The translations under genes and the position numbers were made by a program. 64,000 bases of DNA from Nostocales cyanobacterium HT-58-2 (GTDB lineage Bacteria; Cyanobacteriota; Cyanobacteriia; Cyanobacteriales; Nostocaceae): the NCBI GenBank assembly GCA_002163975.1, contig CP019636.1, positions 5,831,501-5,895,500 on the forward strand. Reading direction: 5' to 3'. This document shows, in pieces, positions 8,584 through 17,908 of the stretch; position 1 is the stretch's first letter; every line of letters starts with the position of its first letter. The notes beneath the pieces are model-generated. The model did no database searches, was not told the DNA's origin, and was given only the letters and a program-made list of their open reading frames with translations.

Positions 8584-9753
8584 CTAGTATTTATTTTTTA
8601 TCAGAGCGGCTAAGTTTTCTAAATTAGCTTTTCGGGATGAAATTTCTGGTGTATTCGCCAGTCCTACTTTATCCAAAATTTGTTCCCATCGATATACCCA
8701 GTCATGACGCAGTAGGGAGTGAATGACATTCTCTTTACGAATTTTATTTAGACGCTCAGGTTGTGTATCAAGTTCAGCTATGATATCAGCTACATTAGCA
8801 GCATCATAAGGAATTTCAATCACTGCATCAGACCAATTAAAGTAAGTTGTATAAGCTTCACAAACTGGAGGAGTTCCAATCATAACTGCTCCTCCAGCAG
8901 CCCCCTCAAAAAAACGAGAGCCTAACTCCTCTTGCCCACCTGTTTGATGCATAGCGTCAAATTTTGCTTTATTGGTAACAAAGTAACGGCTTCTCTTAAT
9001 CAAATTGCTATATAAAGTTCGATGTTCCTTATATTCCATCATTTGTAAACCTCTAAGAGAATCAAATAAATATAAAAAATTTTTTCGTTCTGCCATTTCC
9101 AGTAAAGCTTTATGGACTATTGGTGAACGGCGACCAATACTATAAACATCTATACATCTTTTTATTGGTTCTAAATAGGGGCAAAACTTTATAGTATCGA
9201 CGGCATAAGGTAGAGAGTAGCAAGGACGCTGAACCAAATTAGAAATAGCATCAATACTAGAACTTTGGGTTGTCAAGATATAATCAAAATCTTTCGCCAG
9301 TTCAAAACAAAGCCTAGTTTTCTGTTCTCCAATTTCTTTTATCCAGATTTCATCTATCCATAAAACAGCTTTATGGCATCTTTCACGCCATGCTTTAATT
9401 GAATTTATACAAGCAAGATCCCAATATTGCTGACAAATAAAAAATAATAAGTCGTATTCTCTATCTACAACGGCAGGAATACAACCTGATCTCAGAAATT
9501 TACCTTTACGAAGAACTCTTGCTGCAGAATTCGCTAACTTTTTATGCAGTGTACTAACTACGCCAGAAGCTAATCTTGGAGTGAGTATATCAGCATAGTC
9601 AAAAGTACAAATAGAATCTTCAAATTCATACTCAGCAGAACGATAGGCTTCGGAATGAAAACCACGCATTGATACTACTAAAATACGTGGTTTTCGATTT
9701 GAATGAAGAGAAAAATTTATAGGAAACTCATTTTCCTGAGCCATTTGTGACAT
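8584..9753 (-). CDS. glycosyltransferase family 1-like (CgeB-type) protein
   Basis: 389 aa without a signal peptide. The C-terminal half looks like the CgeB/Glyco_trans_1-type nucleotide-sugar domain: ELGSRFFEGAAGGAVMIG, then a conserved tail with DWVYRWEQIL. The N-terminal Rossmann-like half begins after KPRILVVSM. It likely adds a sugar in the exopolysaccharide pathway; donor and acceptor cannot be told. Separate from the next reverse-strand gene by about 90 bases. Confidence 0.72.
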   Translation of the reverse strand: MSQMAQENEFPINFSLHSNRKPRILVVSMRGFHSEAYRSAEYEFEDSICTFDYADILTPRLASGVVSTLHKKLANSAARVLRKGKFLRSGCIPAVVDREYDLLFFICQQYWDLACINSIKAWRERCHKAVLWIDEIWIKEIGEQKTRLCFELAKDFDYILTTQSSSIDAISNLVQRPCYSLPYAVDTIKFCPYLEPIKRCIDVYSIGRRSPIVHKALLEMAERKNFLYLFDSLRGLQMMEYKEHRTLYSNLIKRSRYFVTNKAKFDAMHQTGGQEELGSRFFEGAAGGAVMIGTPPVCEAYTTYFNWSDAVIEIPYDAANVADIIAELDTQPERLNKIRKENVIHSLLRHDWVYRWEQILDKVGLANTPEISSRKANLENLAALIKNKY

Positions 9754-9846
9754 AATCGAATTTCGGGATTTGATGAAAAAAATATTTTGGTATTACACCC
9801 ATAAAGAAAATATTGTTCATTATTATTAGCATCGCTATTTTATTGG

Positions 9847-11118
9847 TTAACGCAACAGCTTAGTCAAAAGTTTCTGTTTCTCAGTATTAATATTTTTCCA
9901 GTCATCTAGCAGAATTCCTCCAGTCCCTTCACTATTTGGATTCCAACACCAGTAGGTAAAGCTCAATTGTTTCTTATCAATGTAATCTACTAACTGTCTC
10001 TGCCAAACTCCTTCTTTAGATTTTGTATCTACGTGATGTCCACCAAATTCACCAACCCAAATCGGGGCAATTCCTTGAGTCGCAATATAGTGAAATCCAG
10101 TTTCCCAACGTTGATATAAGTTTCTAGGAAATGTACGTTCTGAAAACCATGGCAGATCAGAACCACCGTATTCGTGAGGAGAATAGACGAGCTTTTTGGG
10201 AACCCGCAGGCGCACTGGATATTTGCGGACGCCCTCGAGATTTCCACCCCAGAAGTGTCTTGGCAGTTTTTGACCAGGGACATTTGCAACCACCCCCTCC
10301 ACCACAATCAGCCAATTTGGGTTGACACTGAGAATCTTATTTCCAGCCCGTTCTGCGGCTAACCGCCAGTCTGTCGCGCGATCGCCTGTTCCCCAACTCG
10401 CACGACCATGGGGTTCGTTTTTGAGATCTGCCCCAATAACGTTGCTATAGCTTTTGTAGCGTTTCGCCAGCAGCGTCCAAGTGTCAATCCAGTCTTTCTC
10501 GGTAAAACCGTCACCATACCATAGTTCTGGAATCTTACCATCTCGGAGCGTGTGACTATCTAAAAGAATAAACAATCCTTGACGCTGTGCCTCTTGGATA
10601 ATGATATCCATGGCCTCCAATGGAGTCTTGCCGTACAAATCTTTATTTGCACCAATGGAAAAATCAACACCAGTCATGTCACGAGAACGCAGTGCTTGCA
10701 CAGAATAAGGCAAACGAATGACGTTGTAGCCCAAACTTTTCATTTGAGCAAGCATTTGTTTGTAATCTCTAACCCATAGTCCATGAGGAGCATGCTCCTT
10801 GAGTTCTATGCCAAACCAGTTGACCCCACGCAGTAGAACGACTCGACCTCTGGCATCAACAATCTGAGAACGGCGAGTAGACAAAGGAGGGACAATAGTC
10901 GTAGCTGCTTCGCTTGTGGCCATGTCAAATTGCTTTCCCAACGGTGACCAACAGTTGCTGAGAATTGTGTAAAGCAGCACCAATACTAAGCCAGCCGCGA
11001 TATGTTTTATGAACCGTACCCACAATCTTGCTCTCTTACCTTTGTGGTCATTGTGGGCTAGTGAGGAACTTGTCTTTTGTAGAAATTGTTTTAAGCTTAA
11101 GTATAAATTATTATTCAT
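9847..11118 (-). CDS. membrane-anchored GH5-family glycoside hydrolase (cellulase-like)
   Basis: 423 aa. Residues ~38-56 are one transmembrane helix (AAGLVLVLLYTIL) after a basic N-terminus, so the catalytic domain should face the periplasm. The GH5 barrel starts at IVDARGRVVLLRGVNWFG. The expected residues are present: NEP with acid/base Glu235, YSPHEYG around 312-318, and nucleophile Glu357 in WVGEFGG. Placed among glycosyltransferases and 12 bases downstream of one, it may trim or release the polymer in the way BcsZ-type glucanases do in cellulose systems. The substrate is not known and need not be cellulose. Confidence 0.88.
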   Translation of the reverse strand: MNNNLYLSLKQFLQKTSSSLAHNDHKGKRARLWVRFIKHIAAGLVLVLLYTILSNCWSPLGKQFDMATSEAATTIVPPLSTRRSQIVDARGRVVLLRGVNWFGIELKEHAPHGLWVRDYKQMLAQMKSLGYNVIRLPYSVQALRSRDMTGVDFSIGANKDLYGKTPLEAMDIIIQEAQRQGLFILLDSHTLRDGKIPELWYGDGFTEKDWIDTWTLLAKRYKSYSNVIGADLKNEPHGRASWGTGDRATDWRLAAERAGNKILSVNPNWLIVVEGVVANVPGQKLPRHFWGGNLEGVRKYPVRLRVPKKLVYSPHEYGGSDLPWFSERTFPRNLYQRWETGFHYIATQGIAPIWVGEFGGHHVDTKSKEGVWQRQLVDYIDKKQLSFTYWCWNPNSEGTGGILLDDWKNINTEKQKLLTKLLR

Positions 11119-11130
11119 TTATAAAGCTTT

Positions 11131-12213
11131 CTACTTTAAAACATCTTTCAAGAGTACAGATAATCTTGATGTAAAAACTTCTAAGGAATATTTCTCTTCA
11201 CATAAACGCCGAGCTCTGTTTCCCATTTCTCGAGTTTCATCTGGATGTTCCAGTAAATAGGATATTGCCTCTTGCCATCCTTGAACATCTCCCTGTTCAA
11301 CAAAAATTCCGATCCCCTCTTTTTCAATATCAATGCAAGGCTCTACAGTTCTTGTCATGACCACTGCTTTTCCCATACCCATGGCATCTAGAAGACTAGT
11401 GACTCCAATCGCATGAATATATGATTTTGGTTGGGTATTATCCAAAGGTATCGCAATTGCATAAGCATTTGCATGTTCAGTTAATATTTCTTGCCATGAT
11501 AGATAACTTGTGAAAACTTGAATGTTTGAAGAATTATCATCAATATCATTAAAAATGGGATCTGCTGCGCTATATATCCTCAAAGGATAGTTTATATTTT
11601 TAAAAGCTTTTGTTAGAGTTTTGTAGTCTCTATATGTTCTACCAGCACTTAAAATAAAACTTTTTTCTCTTTCTTTTGCGTCAAGACTATCATTATTTTT
11701 GATTTTATAAAAAGGTAAATCAATTCCCCATTCTAATAAATGAACTTTATTTTCTGGTAAATTGAACTCTTTTATAAGATGGTTTCTGATTCCATTGCTT
11801 AAGCAAAAAAGTCTATCGTATCTAGACAAAATAAATTTTATAAATAAGAAACTCCAGATATTTTTTTGAAATGATTGATGTTGAACAGTAACAACTGGTT
11901 TTTTTAATAGACCTATAGCTCTTAATATGGCAAGTAAGTATGTACAACCTTGATTCGCCGAGTAAATTATATCGTAATCATGTTTTTCCAAAAGCAATCT
12001 GACTTGCTGGTCTAAATCTCCTAATATTTTTATTTTATAACTAATTTTTTTTAAAAAAGAATACTTTTCCCAAAGCAGGATATCAACATCAATGCCATGT
12101 TTAGGCAATGTTGTAGCTCCCCAAAGATGATGACTAGGATATTGATAATTCTCTCTCTCCCACTGTTCCCATTGAGCAGTCATGCTGTAGTTGTTAAGCA
12201 AAATGACCTTCAT
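11131..12213 (-). CDS. GT4-type glycosyltransferase
   Basis: 360 aa, GT-B fold. The C-terminal donor-binding half shows SAGRTYRDYKTL and a GVTSLLDAMGMGKAVV segment in place of the usual E-x7-E region, followed by GIGIFVEQGD and the standard C-terminal helix NRARRLCEEKYS. Very AT-rich compared with neighbours, which may reflect recent acquisition. Only 12 bases separate it from the GH5 gene downstream, suggesting one transcript. Sugar specificity unknown. Confidence 0.82.
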   Translation of the reverse strand: MKVILLNNYSMTAQWEQWERENYQYPSHHLWGATTLPKHGIDVDILLWEKYSFLKKISYKIKILGDLDQQVRLLLEKHDYDIIYSANQGCTYLLAILRAIGLLKKPVVTVQHQSFQKNIWSFLFIKFILSRYDRLFCLSNGIRNHLIKEFNLPENKVHLLEWGIDLPFYKIKNNDSLDAKEREKSFILSAGRTYRDYKTLTKAFKNINYPLRIYSAADPIFNDIDDNSSNIQVFTSYLSWQEILTEHANAYAIAIPLDNTQPKSYIHAIGVTSLLDAMGMGKAVVMTRTVEPCIDIEKEGIGIFVEQGDVQGWQEAISYLLEHPDETREMGNRARRLCEEKYSLEVFTSRLSVLLKDVLK

Positions 12214-12519
12214 TGTTCAGTCCTCTCATTAAGCTTATTGATGTTTTCATAACCTCACTTGGAAGCATCTTTTTCCCCCTGCAAAACTGATAAAAAGCAA
12301 GAGAGTACAAGATGTATTGTTTCCAAAACCACCTTATTTTGAGATGATTTCGCGCTGTGTAACAAGCACACTTCAAAGCACGATGCTATGCGGGTCCTAT
12401 GCTTGAGCGCAAGAATTGCACTCCCCTAAGCTCCGCTTAGGCCAATGCAAACTCAGTTTGCATTGAGGCATATACGGATCATTGCATCACTCTGACTCAT
12501 CTTGATAACTTTTGTCAGT
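12214..12519. repeat. gap with palindromic repeats
   Basis: Two neat hairpins lie side by side: CCTAAG-CTCCG-CTTAGG (12425-12441) and AATGCAAAC-TCA-GTTTGCATT (12444-12464). The first resembles the hairpin beside the TnpB gene (33101-33129). No gene is seen in this gap; the two flanking glycosyltransferase genes are in the same orientation. Confidence 0.55.
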
Positions 12520-13719
12520 TTACAGTAAAGACTTGATATCCGACACAACACCTTGAATAACTTGAGGTCCGAACAATGACTCAAGCAATTGTCGCTCCAC
12601 ATTAACTTTTGTAGGAGTTGATAACAATTTAACGATTTCTTCTGCGAAAGATTGGGCATCAACAGCTATTTGAAAAAATTTCGTCACCTCTTCTGGTAGA
12701 CCAGCTATTCCTTGAGGTGTCGAAACAATAGGTTTACCGGAGACCAGCATTTCTATAGACTTTATACTAACCCCGCTGCCTGTTAAAACCGGATTAATCA
12801 GAACACGCCCCGAATTGTAAACTGCTGCAGAGGATGCTGGATTAATACTTAGATAGACACCTTCTTGTTCATCGCATAGTTGTTTGACTTTCTTGACAGG
12901 ATTCGAGCCAGCTATTAGGACTTTAACAGTGGGTAAGGCAGAGCGTATAATCGGAAAAACTTGTGTTAAAAACCAGACTATACCAGCTACGTTGTTATCA
13001 ACTTTGAGATTACCTAAGAAGACAACATCATAGACAATATTGGTCTTAATTTCGTCACTGACTTGTTCTAAATAATTATCTTTAGGAAACTCAACAATAG
13101 GCGGTAGATAACGCCCATTCTTAAAGCCTTGACTGTGCCAAAATTTTAAGTCATCTACAGATATATCATAGAAAAAAGCACTATTTTTCAGTAAGTCTTT
13201 TTCAAAACTTTCCAAATGAGAAACTGATAAATACCTTTTGAGCTTACTTGTCAAGTCTGTTGTAGAGGCAAGCAGCCGACGGTAATATAGGTACTCTATA
13301 TTGTGAGAGCGAGTGATTAGGGGTACATTTAAGTCTTTGCTTAACTTAACTGCAACTTCCCCACCGTGAATTCCATCCAACCAAATAACATCAGGATGAA
13401 ACATACGGACATCTTGGAGCAGAGTCCTAAACTCTTTTCCCCTGACAATCCTAGAAGTCACTTCCAAAGGATAATGTAATAAATCAATTGTCCTACGAGC
13501 AAGAGAACCTAGTGTACGTTTAAAGGGAATGAGAGAAATTTCTTTCACATATTTCTTAATTTCCGTGATTTCCTCCGGACGTAGCGGTTCACTTAACCAG
13601 GATATAAGTTGTAACTCCACACCAATATCACAGAATGCTTTTATTCTTCGCCACATCTCTACCCGCGCTCCGCGATTCGGCGGGTAAGGAATATCATGGC
13701 ATATTAGAGTAATCTTCAT
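12520..13719 (-). CDS. GT4-type glycosyltransferase
   Basis: 399 aa, GT-B fold. The N-terminus MKITLICHDIPYPPNRGARVEMW is the acceptor-domain opening with the PPNRG loop often seen in exopolysaccharide sugar transferases. The C-terminal domain has VVFLGNLKVDNNV and the donor motif GSGVSIKSIEMLVSGKPIV with both conserved glutamate-region features. It lies 26 bases downstream of the ligase gene, probably in one operon. Donor sugar unknown. Confidence 0.85.
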   Translation of the reverse strand: MKITLICHDIPYPPNRGARVEMWRRIKAFCDIGVELQLISWLSEPLRPEEITEIKKYVKEISLIPFKRTLGSLARRTIDLLHYPLEVTSRIVRGKEFRTLLQDVRMFHPDVIWLDGIHGGEVAVKLSKDLNVPLITRSHNIEYLYYRRLLASTTDLTSKLKRYLSVSHLESFEKDLLKNSAFFYDISVDDLKFWHSQGFKNGRYLPPIVEFPKDNYLEQVSDEIKTNIVYDVVFLGNLKVDNNVAGIVWFLTQVFPIIRSALPTVKVLIAGSNPVKKVKQLCDEQEGVYLSINPASSAAVYNSGRVLINPVLTGSGVSIKSIEMLVSGKPIVSTPQGIAGLPEEVTKFFQIAVDAQSFAEEIVKLLSTPTKVNVERQLLESLFGPQVIQGVVSDIKSLL

Positions 13720-13745
13720 GATTTTAATACTTCCTCAACCTAGTC

Positions 13746-15029
13746 TTATTCGTCTACTATCGCACTGACATAGCTATATTTTTTAGCTTGTTCATACTCC
13801 ACAGTCATTGAAAAAATGACCGTTACGTATAATATCCAAAAGATGTTGTTAGTTGCTAAAAGAGTGCTTTCTGTAATGTTGTATATCAGTAAAAATGACA
13901 AATACATTAATGGCCATAACCCCTCTATAGTTTTGGTCATCCTTAACCAAACGACTCCTCTAACATAGGCAGTCACATAGCTTATTACAAAGGCAGCTAA
14001 TCCTGATAAACCCAATTCCGCCAATAAATCCATAAAGCCATTGTGACCATAGGGAGATGGCCACTCGAGATTCCGCCAAAGGTAGGCTGTCACCTCATTA
14101 TCCCAGTCTTGCCAAACACCATTAAAACCATAGCCAAATAAAGGGCGTTCCCAGATAAGATCAAACATACGTGCCCATATATCTGTGCGTCCTGTGAGAG
14201 TCAAATCTCTACCTAATGCACTGGCAATAAATGGCAAATTATCTAATAGCAAGGTTGCTGCGCTTCCTATCACAAGTATCACAGCAATTATTAGAGGCAC
14301 TATTTGGGTGTAACTGCTTCGCCAAGCCCTGTACAGTGGCAAAAGAGCTGTTAAGGTGAGAAAAACAATGAGGGCTGTTTTTGAAGTTGAAAGAATGATT
14401 AAAGCTAGTGAGAGTACAAAACCCAGAGCAGTCACCCATCTGTATTTAGACTCAGGAGCAGAGTTATCTAAAGAGAGTAACCCAAAGACTATGGCGCTTA
14501 GGTTCATGAGGCGACCTAAGATGTTTTTGTGCGCCATAATGCCTCGCCAAGCGCCCTCATGAGCACCCCCTTCTTGAAAGGTCATTAAACCATAAGATGG
14601 TAATGCAATAGCAAACACAAAGCTTAGTAAAACTATTAACCCGAACGTCCAGGCAAATAACTGAAGTTGTTCCCTCAATCTGTAGCGTGTCGCCAAGTAG
14701 ACTCCAAAGACTGTTGTTCCTAAAAGGAGTATGCTGCGACGTGGCGTAATGTCTGGTGCTACTGTCCACAACACAGACGCCATCGCAATTCCTACCAGTA
14801 GCCAGATCCAAATATCTTTCTGTGCAACACGCACAAAACTCTTCCATCTCTGAATGACCAACAGAAGAGTCACCATATAGATTCCCATAAAAAGGATAGG
14901 AGTGTAAGGATCTTGGGTGACATCTGCGGCATCTTCCGTTTCCAAAAAAATAGGTATCAAGGCGGTTGTCGAAAGAAAAAGAGCAAACACAACAAATATC
15001 TTTTCAGCTAGCCTTGATAGTCTACGCAT
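13746..15029 (-). CDS. O-antigen ligase/polymerase-family membrane protein
   Basis: 427 aa with about ten to twelve hydrophobic helices. The family signature lies in the large periplasmic loop: GRTDIWARMFDLIWERPLFGYGF, followed by YGHNGFMDLLAELGLSG (conserved His and Gly). Such proteins join or polymerise lipid-linked glycans on the periplasmic side (WaaL/Wzy type). First gene of the reverse-strand unit 13746-8584, divergent from the Wzc-like gene. Confidence 0.85.
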   Translation of the reverse strand: MRRLSRLAEKIFVVFALFLSTTALIPIFLETEDAADVTQDPYTPILFMGIYMVTLLLVIQRWKSFVRVAQKDIWIWLLVGIAMASVLWTVAPDITPRRSILLLGTTVFGVYLATRYRLREQLQLFAWTFGLIVLLSFVFAIALPSYGLMTFQEGGAHEGAWRGIMAHKNILGRLMNLSAIVFGLLSLDNSAPESKYRWVTALGFVLSLALIILSTSKTALIVFLTLTALLPLYRAWRSSYTQIVPLIIAVILVIGSAATLLLDNLPFIASALGRDLTLTGRTDIWARMFDLIWERPLFGYGFNGVWQDWDNEVTAYLWRNLEWPSPYGHNGFMDLLAELGLSGLAAFVISYVTAYVRGVVWLRMTKTIEGLWPLMYLSFLLIYNITESTLLATNNIFWILYVTVIFSMTVEYEQAKKYSYVSAIVDE

Positions 15030-15550
15030 AGCAAATGTATTTCCAATAATCGGACCACTCTCTAAAGTATTTCTTTAGACAGAAAAAAATACTTTTTTGT
15101 TGGATCAGTATTACACCGTAGAAAGATTATCTCATTTGACATCCCACACAGATATGTCCAAAGAAATAAATTTGTCTTCAACCTTGAGCTTTGACTTTAC
15201 TCCACCTTTATCAGTAAAGTTATTTTCATAAATTTTCTGTAAAGAGCAACGTACTGTACACTTAGCAAGATAAGTTGGGGGTATCGAAACTCAGTAAAAA
15301 TCTGGTATGATTTGTCTCTAAAACAGGAAGTTCTTTTGTGGACGTAGAACTACTATACCTATAGAAACCTCGGGTGCAAAGTCTACAACCGCATCACCTT
15401 GCTGGATTTTAACTATACCGTACTTACGCCACCTTAAGTCTTGGCACAAGTCATACTATTTAGAGAGTTATCCCGTTTATTTTTACGCCAAATTGGCGAA
15501 ATCAGCCTTTAGGAAACAGATTGACAAAAACGTGTATCTAACATATTTGA
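15030..15550. promoter_or_regulatory. divergent promoter region of the polysaccharide locus
   Basis: A 520-base gap between two divergent operons, hence expected to carry both promoters. One symmetric site, CGCCAA-A-TTGGCG (15486-15498), lies about 50 bases before the Wzc-like start and could be an operator or leader hairpin. No consensus promoter is clear enough to name. Confidence 0.35.
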
Positions 15551-17878
15551 ATGGGAAAACAGATGCCAACTAAGGAACAAAGCTTGCAGCAACTGAAAAA
15601 TCCCAATACTTTATTGAGAGAATCATATTTGTTCTCGAGAAGACCAGAAAGCGAAGAAGAAAGTACAAGTTTCAATCAGGTCTTTTCTGTTTTACGTCGT
15701 CGCTTGGGTTTGATTGCCAGTGCAACAGTTATTGTCACGACAGTAGCTGTCGCTTGGACGGCGACTCGCACTCCAAAGTATGAAGGTAAGTTTCAGATAT
15801 TAGTTGAACCTTTAAAAACGACTGATAGTGAGTTACTAGTTCTCCTCTCCGAAACCCTGAAGCAAAACGTCAACGAAATCACCAAGCAAAATAAAACAGA
15901 ATTGGATTATCAGGCGTTGATGGAGGTGTTGAAGAGTCCAAAGCTGATAAATCCAGTTGTTAAAGACTTGAAACAACAATATCCAGAAATTAGCTACGAC
16001 ACACTTGTTGCTAGTAGTGCATCTGGCAAAGTCTCTACCGATCAAGTGGGTACACTGCACATTAGTCGCCTTGGCAAAGGCAAAGAGCAATCAAGAGTTG
16101 TTGAAGTTCGCTATCGAGAATCCGATCCACGAAAAGTGGAGTATGTCTTGAATAAGGTCTCCCAAGCATATCAAAACTACAGTAAAGAACAACAGCAGAC
16201 GAGCTTACGTCAGGGAATAAAATTTGTTGAGCAGCAAATTCCCAAAATGCAGCTGCGGGTGAGTATGCTTCAAGGACAAATGCAAGTGTTTCAGCAGAAG
16301 CACAGTATGTTCAACCCGGAAGTTCAAGGGGAACAACTGCTCGTGCGAGCTGATGAGCTCAAAGTACAACGTATAGAAGCTCAAAGAAGGCTTGCTGAGT
16401 CTAGAGCACTTTCCGCTTCCTTGCAAAAGCAGTTGGCAATGTCAGGAGATATGGCGATCGCCGCATCAGCTTTGAGTGAATCACCTCAGTATCAGCAAGT
16501 TCTGACTCGTCTGCAAGAGGTAGAAACAAGAATTGCCACAGAGTCAGCGCGTCTGACTGACAACAATCCGATCATGGTGAATTTGCGTGAACAGCGACGC
16601 AAATTGCTACCTCTAGTACAAAAAGAAGCAAAACTTGCATTGGGAAACAACGCAAACTCCTCAAGTGTGCCTAATTCCCAGCTTGGAGTTTATCAAAACT
16701 CAGTTCGGCGCGATCTCATCAAACAACTGGCGGATACCACCAACCAAATTAAGACCTTGGAAAGTAGCCTCCAAGCTAATAAAAAAGCAACAGATGAGGT
16801 GAACCAACAAATTCAAGAATATCCTGCCCTTTCGCGTCAGTACACCAATTTGCAAAGGGAGTTGCAAGTTTCCACCGACACCCTTAGTCAGCTTTTAGCT
16901 AAGCAAGATGCACTGCGGGTTGATGCAGCTCAACAAGATGTTCCTTGGGAGATGATTATGCCTCCCACACTCCCACGTGACAAAATGGGTCAACTCGTAC
17001 CAGTCGGACTCAACACTGAGCGTAACATCGTCTTGGGAGGAGTTGCAGGTTTACTTTTAGGAACTCTGGCTGCTTTCGCGATTGAGAATTGGCAAAATGT
17101 CTTCCACGATCCCGAGGAAATCAAACGTGCAACTAAACTGCCAATTCTGAGTGTCATTCCTTTTCATAAAGACTCAAAACGCCCGATTTATGTGGTCAAC
17201 AAAGAACTTGTTTATGCCAATCAAAACGGCAAACATCGATTTGTGCCAACTATCAAAGAAAAAACTCAGGAAGACAAAACAACTGCTTTTACGGAAGCTT
17301 TTTGTTCTCTCTATAACAGGATAAACTCTCTCAAGTCAGAAGCTTCTATCCGCTCAATAGTCATAACATCAGCGACAAGTGGCGATGGGAAATCTACAAT
17401 AGCCGCGAATTTAGCCAAGATAGCTGCTCAAGCAGGTCAGAAAGTATTACTCGTAGATACAAATTTACGCCATCCCCAAGTCCATCATGCATTAGATTTA
17501 GTCAATATTAAGGGACTTAGCGAGATACTTTCCGAAGGTATAGATCTTAATGATGTGGTTGGGCAAGCACCTAGAGAAGAAAATCTTTTTGTCGTGACAG
17601 CTGGAGAGACACCAGACAATCCTACAAAACTATTTTCGTCTCAGAGAATGGAGAATTTTGTGGAGCGGACCCATACAAACTATGATCTGGTTATTTATGA
17701 CGCACCACATATTATGGGACTCTTAGATACAAGCATCCTCGCAAATCGTGTAGACGGAATTTTGATGGTTGCAGGACTCGGTAAAACAGTTCGTCCTTCC
17801 TTGCAACAAGCATTGGAAGAATTAAAAGCTGCTCGGGGCTCAGTCTTCGGTATAGTAGCTGATACGATTGAACGGTAG
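15551..17878 (+). CDS. Wzc-like polysaccharide co-polymerase with BY-kinase-type ATPase domain
   Basis: 775 aa. Order: cytoplasmic N-terminus; Wzz chain-length domain with helix at ~55-70; long Gln/Glu-rich coiled coil (~200-470); second helix GGVAGLLLGTLAAFAIENW (~500-520); C-terminal P-loop ATPase. The ATPase has Walker A SATSGDGKST, Walker A' VLLVDTNLRHP and Walker B DLVIYDAPH. Such proteins set chain length and regulate Wzx/Wzy export. The C-terminus ends GIVADTIER without the tyrosine cluster that BY-kinases autophosphorylate, so kinase activity on itself is doubtful. Opens the forward operon with the flippase. Confidence 0.88.
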   Translation: MGKQMPTKEQSLQQLKNPNTLLRESYLFSRRPESEEESTSFNQVFSVLRRRLGLIASATVIVTTVAVAWTATRTPKYEGKFQILVEPLKTTDSELLVLLSETLKQNVNEITKQNKTELDYQALMEVLKSPKLINPVVKDLKQQYPEISYDTLVASSASGKVSTDQVGTLHISRLGKGKEQSRVVEVRYRESDPRKVEYVLNKVSQAYQNYSKEQQQTSLRQGIKFVEQQIPKMQLRVSMLQGQMQVFQQKHSMFNPEVQGEQLLVRADELKVQRIEAQRRLAESRALSASLQKQLAMSGDMAIAASALSESPQYQQVLTRLQEVETRIATESARLTDNNPIMVNLREQRRKLLPLVQKEAKLALGNNANSSSVPNSQLGVYQNSVRRDLIKQLADTTNQIKTLESSLQANKKATDEVNQQIQEYPALSRQYTNLQRELQVSTDTLSQLLAKQDALRVDAAQQDVPWEMIMPPTLPRDKMGQLVPVGLNTERNIVLGGVAGLLLGTLAAFAIENWQNVFHDPEEIKRATKLPILSVIPFHKDSKRPIYVVNKELVYANQNGKHRFVPTIKEKTQEDKTTAFTEAFCSLYNRINSLKSEASIRSIVITSATSGDGKSTIAANLAKIAAQAGQKVLLVDTNLRHPQVHHALDLVNIKGLSEILSEGIDLNDVVGQAPREENLFVVTAGETPDNPTKLFSSQRMENFVERTHTNYDLVIYDAPHIMGLLDTSILANRVDGILMVAGLGKTVRPSLQQALEELKAARGSVFGIVADTIER

Positions 17879-17908
17879 CTAGTAGCACACGTCGTCCTAG
17901 AAATAATA

